This document shows, piece after piece, positions 16,576-25,000 of a stretch of DNA of 52,474 nt (the stretch's first letter is position 1; the number at the start of each line of letters is the position of its first letter). Below the pieces are notes generated by a model, which worked only from the letters and a program-made list of their open reading frames with translations, did no database searches and had not been told where the DNA came from. Made by a program: the position numbers and the translations under genes. Source of the DNA: Armatimonadia bacterium (GTDB lineage: Bacteria; Armatimonadota; Zipacnadia; Zipacnadales; JABUFB01); the NCBI GenBank assembly GCA_039679385.1, contig JBDKVB010000007.1, positions 1-52,474 of the forward strand. The letters run 5' to 3'.

Positions 16576-17700
16576 ATGGGAAGGCTCGCGTACGTGCTGC
16601 GTAAGGAGTTCACCCAGCTGCGCCGCGACAAGATGATGCCGCGGATGATCCTGTTTGCGCCGGTCCTGCAGCTCGTGCTGTTTGGATATGCGGCGACCAG
16701 TGATGTGCGGAACGTCCCGGTCGCCGTGTATGATGGCGATCGCAGTGCCGACAGCCGCCTGATCGTGGAGGAGATCGCGCACAGCTACTACTTCCATCTC
16801 GTGCCCGCAGCCCAGGACCCACGGGACCTCGAACGCCAACTCCTAACGGGCAAGGCCCAGATTGGCCTGCACATCCCGCCGGACTTCCACCGCGACCTCA
16901 TGCTGGGGAAGACGCCGCAGATCGGGCTGTTAGTGGACGGCACCGACTCCAACACAGCCGGTGTGGCGGCAGCGTATCTGCAGGGGATCCTGCGGCAGAG
17001 GTCGCTGCAGTTCCAGACGCGCCAGTCACGCGCCGACGGTAGCTTCGGGGTCGACATGCCGATACTCACCCCCGAGCCTCGGGTGTGGTTCAACGACGAG
17101 CTCAAGAGCATCAACTTCATGGTGCCGGGTGTAGTGGGGCTGATCCTGCTGGTGCTCACCGTCAACCTGGCGGCTCTGTCCATCGTCCGCGAGCGCGAGA
17201 CGGGAACGCTCGAGCAACTGATGGTAACGCCCCTGCGCAGCTACGAACTGCTGCTGGGGAAGATGATTCCCTACGGGTTGCTCACCTTGCTCGACAGCGG
17301 CGTCATCGTCTTGGTGGCTCGGCTGTGGTTCCACGTTCCGCTGCGGGGAAGTCTGGTGCTGCTCTTCGCCATGGCCGCGGTGTTCCTGGTGACCAATCTG
17401 GGGCTTGGTCTGCTGATCTCGGCGGTGTCGCGGACTCAGCAGGAGGCGCAGATACTGGCCTTCCTGCTGATCATGCCCTCGGTGTTGCTCTCCGGCTTCA
17501 TGTTCCCGATTCAGAACATGCCGGAGGTGGTCCAGTGGGCGACGTACCTGATCCCCTTCCGCTACTTCCTGGAGATTGCTCGCGGGCTGTTTCTCAAGGG
17601 TGTCGGCGTGGCTGTCCTGTGGCCGCAGATGCTGGTGCTGTCGGCCTTCGCGCTGGCGCTTCTCGGCGCTGGTGTCGCGGCCTTCAAGAAGCGGCTGTAG
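16576..17700 (+). CDS. ABC-2 type permease (YbhR-like)
   Basis: A 374-residue partner permease with the same architecture as its upstream neighbour. An N-terminal TM segment (PRMILFAPVLQLVLFGYAA) is followed by a periplasmic domain starting VPVAVYDGDRSADSR and five C-terminal TM segments. The conserved RERETGTLEQLMVTPL follows TM2, and the family motif LLSGFMFPIQNMP is present. The frame is open further upstream, but ATG 16576 lies 11 bases after the previous stop and gives the conserved N-terminus MGRLAYVLRKEF. It is the last gene of the exporter operon; a strong hairpin follows at 17746-17778. Confidence 0.92.
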   Translation: MGRLAYVLRKEFTQLRRDKMMPRMILFAPVLQLVLFGYAATSDVRNVPVAVYDGDRSADSRLIVEEIAHSYYFHLVPAAQDPRDLERQLLTGKAQIGLHIPPDFHRDLMLGKTPQIGLLVDGTDSNTAGVAAAYLQGILRQRSLQFQTRQSRADGSFGVDMPILTPEPRVWFNDELKSINFMVPGVVGLILLVLTVNLAALSIVRERETGTLEQLMVTPLRSYELLLGKMIPYGLLTLLDSGVIVLVARLWFHVPLRGSLVLLFAMAAVFLVTNLGLGLLISAVSRTQQEAQILAFLLIMPSVLLSGFMFPIQNMPEVVQWATYLIPFRYFLEIARGLFLKGVGVAVLWPQMLVLSAFALALLGAGVAAFKKRL

Positions 17701-17745
17701 TCGGGGCTGAGGCGGCAAGCCCACGAGCTTGCGCACACGAACAAG

Positions 17746-17778
17746 AGGGCCGGACTGCCAGGATGGCGGTCCGGCCCT
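17746..17778. terminator. Hairpin between convergent genes, probable bidirectional terminator
   Basis: Arms AGGGCCGGACTGCC (17746-17759) and GGCGGTCCGGCCCT (17765-17778) form a 14-pair stem with one G-U pair and a 5-base loop. It sits between the convergent ends at 17700 and 17809. The T tracts are short (TTC on plus, CTTGTT on minus), so termination efficiency is uncertain. Confidence 0.7.
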
Positions 17779-17808
17779 TCGCATGTCGGCGAGTTGACGT
17801 CGCGGGCC

Positions 17809-20800
17809 TTAGCGCAGGGGAACGACCTTGCCGCTGCAGAGTGTGACCGGCCCTAGTAGACCCGAATCGAGCAGCGGCGAGTCCTTGTGGTAGTGCTTCC
17901 AGGTGGTGAAGGTATAGCGTCCGGTCGCCGGACGTGGCTTGCCTTCGAGGAGCCAGGAAGGCCACGCCTTCATCGAGCCACCGCTGGTGAACTCGGCGTC
18001 ATCGGGAAGCTGCTCGTCGCCGATGAGTCGGTTCGGCCACAGGTTGGTGATCCTGACCTCCAGCGAGTTCGCACCGGCCTTCGCAGCGGAGGTGATGTCC
18101 ACCTCGAAGGGCGGCTTCCACAGGGTTCCGAGGTCGCGACCGTTGAGTCGCACCTGGGCGAACTCGTGCACGACGCCCAGATTCAGCTTGAGCACGCTGC
18201 CGGGTGTGAGCAACTGGGCCGGTACGTCGATCTGCTTCGCGTAGGTCGCGGTGCCCGAGAAGTACTTGATGCCAAGGTCGTCGCTCTCGGGCCAGGAGAT
18301 CAGCTTGTCGAAGGTCGTCTTCTCGGGCGCTCCCCAGTTCGGCGGGAAGCGGACCTCCCAGGGACCGGCGATCTCGATCGGCGGCTGGACCTGCGCCACC
18401 TGTGCCCGCAGGACCTTGCCGCCGGCAGTGGTAGCCTCGTAGTTGCCCCGCTGCCAGGCGGTGAGGGTGGGCGTGCCGTCAGCGCTCAGCGACAGGTCTG
18501 CCATGGCCTGAAGGGTGGTGTCGAAGCCCGCCTCGGTGCCGTCCGGGAGGTCGACGGACTGGTTCTCGGCATAGGTCTTCGCGTAGAGCCGACCGTCGAG
18601 GAGGTACTCGACACGGAGCTGCTTGACGACCAAAGGCGCCGGGTCACCGGCGATGTCGTTGCCCGCGATGACAGAGAGGGTACCATCGTGGACCAGGGCC
18701 TGCAGTTGGGTGGTCAGATCGGCGGAACCGCTCTGCGCCGGAGTTGGCTCGTCAAGGCTGGGCAGGCCGTACAGCGCCTTCAGGATCACCAGGTCGGGCT
18801 TCTCACCCGGCTGAGCGGCCGCTAGCGCGTCCTTGCCGGGGAGCTGCAAGGTCGAGTTCTCGGTGACCGTCGCGACAAAGGGGCGGCCATTGTAGGTATA
18901 GCGGACGAGAAGCTGCTTGACGATGTCCTGAGCGGGGTCACCGGCCAGCGTGTTGTCCGCGCGGACCGTCAGTGTTGCATTGCGGACCATGTGCGAGAGC
19001 TGGGTCGTGACCTCCACTACGTTGGGAGTGGCGGCCTCCGCAGGACCGTAGAGGGCGCGACGGATCTGCAGGTCGGCACGGCGCATCGGCGGTCGCTGGA
19101 GCAGGGACACGCCGTCACGCTGAGCCGCTACGAGGTTGTCGGCAGCCTCAAGCGGCTGGCGGAAGACCACGAAGACCGTGCCCGAGGGATCAAGCCGCAG
19201 GGGCACGGTGGTGCGGCCCTGATCCTGGCGAAAGACCGGCGCGCGCTCGACGGTGCCGGTGTCCGGGTGCCAGAGCTCGGGGACCTTGCCCGCAACCCGG
19301 AAGGTGCACTCGACGTACTCGGTGCGCGGACTCTGACAGGCGACGAAGTAGAGGTCGGCACCTTCGGCCTGGCGGTGCAGGTAGTTGAGGATCGGTCGGC
19401 GGTTGCCGGCGGTGTACTCGAAGTCGGGCGGCCCAACGCGGGCGGCGAGAACCTCCTGGATGGGCTTGCCCCAGATGATAGAGCCCTTGCCGAAGGCGCG
19501 CTCGGTGACTTTCTGGCCGTCGCAGTCGCCCCAGAGCTCCTGGGCGAGAGCTTGCACCTGCGAGTCGGCTGTGGGGTAGCCCTGCAGCCCTGGTGCCCGC
19601 AAGGGGCGCGGACCGATGACAGTCGCACCGTCGCGCACCAGGTTACGGATACGAGTCAGGAGCGCGACGCTCATGGTCTGGCTCTCGGGCAGAACGAGGA
19701 GGCGATAGCTCATGCCGTCAGGCAGCACGAGGCGGCCGTCTTGCACGGTCATGCGGTGGAGGATCACGTCGGTGTTGCAGGCGTCGTAGTCATAGCCCTC
19801 GGGCGGCGCCGGACGCAGACCGCTCCGACCGGCGGGGCTGTTCGGCGACCCCTCACCGATGAAGTAGCACAGGTCGGCCGAGAAGAGGCCCTCCTGCAGC
19901 AGGTACTGGCAGCGAGTGAGGTAGCTGGTCCAGGCTGGAGCCTGCTCCCACCAGGTAATGGTGCGCTCGAAGTGGAAGCCGTGCGGCCCCATGGTCATCC
20001 CGGGCAGGTACTCGGTCCAGGGCTGATGCGCATAGCGGTGGAAGATGAAGCGGTTCACGCCGCCGCAGTAGATGAGGTCGCCCAGGGCCTTGAGCGAGTA
20101 GGGATGATTCTGCCACTTGCCCTCGCTGGAGTCGGCGGTGAAGGATTCCGCGCCGACGTACCTCCTGCCGAAGGTGTGGGCGATGGAGGAGGCGAGCTTG
20201 CTGTTCTGGTTGCTGTTGCCCTGCCCGGCCCAGAATTCGGACATGGGAACGTCAGCCTTCGAGCCGGAGGTAAGGTCGTCGAAGCCGCCGTTCCCATAGG
20301 GCTCAGCGGAGAGCAGCATCCCGCGCTGATGGAGAAGCTCGGCAAAGTAACCGAAGTAGTTCTCGGCGAAGAGGTCGGCGATGGTGCGCCGCAGGTCCCA
20401 CAGGAACCGCTCAGAGAGGTCGAGACTGCCGACCACTCGCCCGGTCATCACGGGGAGGAAGGGCAGCATGTCGTAACCGCAGCGGCGCTGGAACTCCTCA
20501 CGCATGAGCGGGGTCCAGTTCTGGGTGAAGACCTCGTAGCTGTCGATGAGACTGTGCTTGAGGGTCTTCCCGGCAAGCGGCCCGACGTCGCCGATCACCT
20601 TGTCCACCATCCCGGCGAAGTGGGCCCGGACCGCCTCGCGACTCATCTTGTCGCACTCCAGTCCGATTCCCTCCGCAGAGGCCGGGTGATTCTGCTTGCC
20701 CGTGGGAGTGTAGCCGAAGCGCAAAACGGTCCAGTCTCCGGCCGGGGCGTTCCAGGTCAGCTTCCCGTCGGCCTCCATCTGGGCAGTCAGGTCGAGGATA

Positions 20801-21870
20801 CGACTGCGGTCGACGGCGGCGTCGGCATCCACCGTCTGGGTGTCCGGCGCCGGGTTGTTGCCGCGCGTGAACCCGGCCTTGGCGGCGAGGTTGCCGATCC
20901 GGTACCCCGCCTCGATCTCGATCTCTCCGAGGTTGAAGGCCCCGCGAGGCGAGGCGATCTGCGGGAAGCTGATGCGCCAGATTCGGCCCGTTGCAGGGCT
21001 GAAGCCGACGGTCATCGGGGTCTTGGTGATGCCTGGCTCGGGCACGGTGAAGTCGGCGACCTTGCGGAAGGTGGCTCCGTCATCGGAGACCTCGAGGGTG
21101 CCCCGGATCGCGCCGCGACCACCGACTGCCTTGATGGAAAGCCCCCGGGCGGTGACGGCAGCGGGGTACTCCATCAGGAAGTCATAGGTCTTGTCCTTCA
21201 CGCGGCCGACGAGGGCGACCGCAGTCCCCGGGTTGCCGTCCACCAGTCGACCGGCATCGACCCCCGGCAGGTTCGTGGTCACCTTCGGTTGTGCCTCGGG
21301 TGCTGCGGCTTGCTCTGCCGGTGCTGTTGGGAAGGCCAGCACGGCGATGTCGCGGTAGAAGCCCACGTTTGCCTGGGGCTGAGCGAGCTGGACGGCCACC
21401 TGCGAAGGACCGGTCACGCGCTGCTCGGTGAAGACGACCATCTGCATGGCGTGCTCGGGAGTGTTCCAGGGGCCGCCGCTGCTGGACCAACCGGCGCAGT
21501 TGTGGATGCACAGCTCAAGACCCAGCCGGTTCGCCTCCTGCACGGCGTGAGTGATCATCTCGCGCCATTCCGGGCTCATGTACTTCACGGGGCCGGGCAG
21601 GATGCCATCGGTTACGTCGAAGATCTCTGCGCCGCCGAGGCCGACCTGCTTCATGGCCTCGAGGTCGCGGGTGATGCCGATCTTGGTGATGTTGCCGTTC
21701 ATCCAGTGCCACCAGGTCCAGGGCTTGGCCGAATCAGGAGGGTTGCGGAAGCCCTGCTCCAGCGCGACGCCGGCGGTAGCGTCCGCCGCTGGACAGACCC
21801 CCGAGAGCCCCAGGACAGTCAGGAGAACGAAGGCCAGGACAAGCGTGCCGACAAGGGGCGACCGTCGCAT
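17809..21870 (-). CDS. Secreted GH106 alpha-L-rhamnosidase with inserted tandem DUF3395-like domains
   Basis: A 1353-residue exported enzyme with signal peptide about 1-28 (VLAFVLLTVLGLSGVCPA). The mature N-terminus has the GH106 hallmarks FRNPPDSAKPWTWWHWMNGN, GLGGAEIFDV and LCIHNCAGWSSSGGPW, followed by a long catalytic barrel. The C-terminal galactose-binding-like domain (about 1130-1353) has GTATYAKQIDVPA, LNLGVVHEFAQVRLNGRDLG and ITNLWPNRLIGDEQLP. Between them are two homologous segments (about 935-1025 and 1027-1120), each running ALYG...TTQL...L.V...N..AGDPA...KQL.V.Y...GR. They resemble DUF3395 and are not a usual part of GH106. ATG 21870 has GGAG at 8 bases, so I prefer it to the longer frame starting at 21921. 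It follows the 22052 gene on the same strand after 181 bases. Confidence 0.9.
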   Translation of the reverse strand: MRRSPLVGTLVLAFVLLTVLGLSGVCPAADATAGVALEQGFRNPPDSAKPWTWWHWMNGNITKIGITRDLEAMKQVGLGGAEIFDVTDGILPGPVKYMSPEWREMITHAVQEANRLGLELCIHNCAGWSSSGGPWNTPEHAMQMVVFTEQRVTGPSQVAVQLAQPQANVGFYRDIAVLAFPTAPAEQAAAPEAQPKVTTNLPGVDAGRLVDGNPGTAVALVGRVKDKTYDFLMEYPAAVTARGLSIKAVGGRGAIRGTLEVSDDGATFRKVADFTVPEPGITKTPMTVGFSPATGRIWRISFPQIASPRGAFNLGEIEIEAGYRIGNLAAKAGFTRGNNPAPDTQTVDADAAVDRSRILDLTAQMEADGKLTWNAPAGDWTVLRFGYTPTGKQNHPASAEGIGLECDKMSREAVRAHFAGMVDKVIGDVGPLAGKTLKHSLIDSYEVFTQNWTPLMREEFQRRCGYDMLPFLPVMTGRVVGSLDLSERFLWDLRRTIADLFAENYFGYFAELLHQRGMLLSAEPYGNGGFDDLTSGSKADVPMSEFWAGQGNSNQNSKLASSIAHTFGRRYVGAESFTADSSEGKWQNHPYSLKALGDLIYCGGVNRFIFHRYAHQPWTEYLPGMTMGPHGFHFERTITWWEQAPAWTSYLTRCQYLLQEGLFSADLCYFIGEGSPNSPAGRSGLRPAPPEGYDYDACNTDVILHRMTVQDGRLVLPDGMSYRLLVLPESQTMSVALLTRIRNLVRDGATVIGPRPLRAPGLQGYPTADSQVQALAQELWGDCDGQKVTERAFGKGSIIWGKPIQEVLAARVGPPDFEYTAGNRRPILNYLHRQAEGADLYFVACQSPRTEYVECTFRVAGKVPELWHPDTGTVERAPVFRQDQGRTTVPLRLDPSGTVFVVFRQPLEAADNLVAAQRDGVSLLQRPPMRRADLQIRRALYGPAEAATPNVVEVTTQLSHMVRNATLTVRADNTLAGDPAQDIVKQLLVRYTYNGRPFVATVTENSTLQLPGKDALAAAQPGEKPDLVILKALYGLPSLDEPTPAQSGSADLTTQLQALVHDGTLSVIAGNDIAGDPAPLVVKQLRVEYLLDGRLYAKTYAENQSVDLPDGTEAGFDTTLQAMADLSLSADGTPTLTAWQRGNYEATTAGGKVLRAQVAQVQPPIEIAGPWEVRFPPNWGAPEKTTFDKLISWPESDDLGIKYFSGTATYAKQIDVPAQLLTPGSVLKLNLGVVHEFAQVRLNGRDLGTLWKPPFEVDITSAAKAGANSLEVRITNLWPNRLIGDEQLPDDAEFTSGGSMKAWPSWLLEGKPRPATGRYTFTTWKHYHKDSPLLDSGLLGPVTLCSGKVVPLR

Positions 21871-22051
21871 GGGCATCACTCCAGGAGAGACAGTTATCCC
21901 GCCACGGCGGGAGAGGTGCACGGCAGGACGAACCTCCCGGCCGTTCTGAGGCAGCCGGTTGGCCCCAGCGCAGTTTTCCTCGCGGTGCTGCGAATCCCTT
22001 CGGTGTTCGCTTCGGCGCCAATGGGTCGACCTTGCTTGGGCGAAGGGACGG

Positions 22052-25000
22052 CTAAGGCTTCGCCGGCAGCTTCACTGCCACGAGTTCGCGGTCGCCGGTA
22101 GCAAGGATCTCGTCCTGGCCGTCACCGTCGACATCAGCAGCGGCCACCTTGCGCACCGGACCCGACAGGCGCAGCAGAGGCGTGACATGACCTTCGGCAT
22201 CGACGAGTTGCAGCAGTCCATCGGCACAGCCGACGGCGACGCTGTCACCGCAGGCGGCCAGCATGAGAGGTATGCCGGATAGCTGCCTTCGCCAGGCCGC
22301 GCTGCCATCACTGCGGAAGGCGGCCAGGTTGAGGTCGTGAGACTCGGCGGAGGCCACCAGAAGGGTCCCCTGCGGGCCTCGCAGCGTCGTCAAGTCGGTG
22401 ACGAACCCACCCACGTTGGCATCGAAGACCCGGTTGCCGGCGCCATCGCGCACGTAGACCCCGCAGGTCTGAGCGCCGAAGACGGCTTCGTCCTTACCGT
22501 CACCGTTCAGATCAGCGCAGAGGGCTGCCGTGCTGATCGGCCCGGGCCCCGAGACCACGTAGAGGCGCTTCCCGGCACTGTCGAGGACATCCCAGCCGTA
22601 GTACTCCTGGCCGCAGAGGATCTCGAGCTTGCCGTCTCCCTTGAGGTCGCCGAGGGCCCCCTCCTGGCCGGCATGCTCGACTTCGAAGGCCCACAGATCG
22701 GCTCCCCTGGCGTCGAGGCAGTAGAAGTGCCAGTTCTCGCAGGACACGACGACCTCGGTCTGCGCGTCTCCGTTGAGGTCGCCCAGGCCGGTCCACATCA
22801 CATTGCCCTGACGGCCCCAGAAGAAGGGGAACTCGCGGGTCCAGAGTTGCTTGCCGGTCGGGTCGAGGCAGAGGAGCCGCTGACCGTTGGTGCCGACCAG
22901 GATCTCGTCGCCGGGCTTTCCGTCGAGGTTGCCGGCAGCAAGGCAGTTCACCTGGGCTCCGGCGTCTGCCGACCAGGCGACCTTGCCCTCGGTGTAGGCA
23001 AGGACGGTGCCGTCGCGAAGGCCGCAGATCACCGAGGCCGTGCCCCGCGTCAGAGCGGCACTGCAGAGGGCGGTCGCACTCCCGGTCTCGTTGGGCTCGA
23101 TGCGTGGGGTACCGGTCTGCGGCGTCTCAGGAAGGCCCCAGGCACGGATGCCCTTGAGGAAGAGTGCGCAGCCCTTGCGTGGCGTGGCGCTGACCTTGAG
23201 GTACCGGGCGCGCAGGCCGGGAGTATCGACTGCGTACTCGGGATAGGAGGGCACTTCGTGGTCGGCCGCGTCCTCGAACCGCTTCAGCTCCGTCCAGGGA
23301 CCGTTGAGGTTCTCCGCGGCACTGAGGGTGAGCGACGCGAGACGGTAGCTGATCCCGCGAGCGGAGTTGTTGGTGCACATCGTGCGGACGGCGACCCGGG
23401 AGACGTCGCGCACTTGCGGCAGGCTCACAGTGATCTCCGCCGCCTGGTCCTCCGGCCAAAGCACGATGCTGTCCCAGTCCGAGGCGAGCCGCTGCGGGTC
23501 GATACGGTACCCGGCATCCCAGGTGCTGACAGGTAGCGGCAAGGGCGTGCAGGAGACCTGCGTGCCGACCTCGCTGGTGACCAGTCGCGGCATCGGAGGA
23601 AGCTCGGTCTGCCACAGCGGCCTCGCGATCGGCTGAGCCGTCGACGGAGCGGGTATGGAGGCCGGAGGAAGGGTGGCAAGGGATTCGAGTGCCATGAACT
23701 GCTCCGTGAAGAGCGGCTGGGACTGGGCTGCGAGGCCGGGCAGATCTACGGAACCTCGCTCCATGGACCCCTCAAGGGCCTTGCCCTGCAACTCAAGGTG
23801 GTAGGCAATGGGCGCGCTGCAGTCGGCGGTCAGTCGCGCCGGAGCGAGAGTGAGTGAGTAGGAGGCGGGTGCCGAGGTCGTCACTGTCAGAGCGCCCCAG
23901 TGGAACCGTGTGGCTTCGGCGACGGCGATGGCTCCCGAATCACGCACGATCCAGAGACGGGCATCGGTGTCCGGGGCTCCCGCGAAGGTCGGCTGACCGG
24001 TACCTGCGACGAAGCGGTTGCTGCCGCTGCCCACCAGCAGAGCATCACCGGGCAAGCGACGCACCGGCGCCGGGGCTTGCCCCGTCTTGTGGGTCTGGAT
24101 CACGTTAAGGAAGCTGGAACTCTCGCCGGGCTGCAGCCTGCGCTGTTGGGTCTGTCGCAGCTCCTTGACCAGCCCATCGTTGCAGTAGGGATAGCTTCCG
24201 TAGTAGTTGATCCCGTGGTAGTCGAGCATCTCGCGCGCCCGACAAAGGGAGTCATCGACGCGGCTGAGGGTCATCGATTCGCCCTGCTGGTCGACGGTGA
24301 AGGCTCCGTTGTCGGAGAGCCGGGCATCGCCCAGACTTCGCCAGAGCGCCTCGAAGGAGTACTCGCCGGGCTCACGCGCGGTCAGACGGTCCACGACGAC
24401 GACAGCCTCCTCCGGCAGCCACAGGAGGCTGCGACGCCAGTCCACACCGTTGTAGGCGCTGGAGAGCAGCTCGACCAATCCGGCGGAGCCCAGACTGGCC
24501 TTGGCCTCCAGGCTCACCAGAGGCGGCGGCGCGTAGGAGACGCCGTCGTGGTTGACCAGCATCGTGTTGTGTCGGCGAGCGCTGATCTCGACATAGTGGC
24601 CCTCGGTGAGGAACAGGCGACCGTTGTCGGTGAAGCGCAGGATCGAGGCGCCGTCTTCGTGGCCATGACTGAGGACGGAGATCCCGTCGATGAGCAGGTA
24701 CTGGTCCTGGGGAGTGAAGCCCGTACGCAAGGAGAGCTTGTCGAAGGCCTTCTCGGGAGGAACGGACTCTGCCGGCCACTTCGCGGCCTCGGGGTCTTTG
24801 CGGGTTGAGGCGGCCACATCATACAGGCGACCCTTGAGTGGGATGTAGGCGACCCCGAGCAGGTCAGTGGGGAGCTTCGCCGGGCGGTCGTTCGCGAAGG
24901 CACCCAGCGGCGGACGAGTGCCCTGGAGGAACCACTTGAGCGTGTCGTCGCCGTAGAACCAGTTCGCCTTCTGCAGGAGGCCCGTAGGAAGTGAACCGCG

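Noticed and set aside
18991-22101. Plus-strand open frame of 1036 codons opposite the GH106 gene
   Set aside because: It is the antisense shadow of a clear GH106 coding frame. The product has no recognisable domains, is low-complexity (G, V, E, L, H-rich) and lacks a convincing ribosome-binding site. High GC makes such frames common here.
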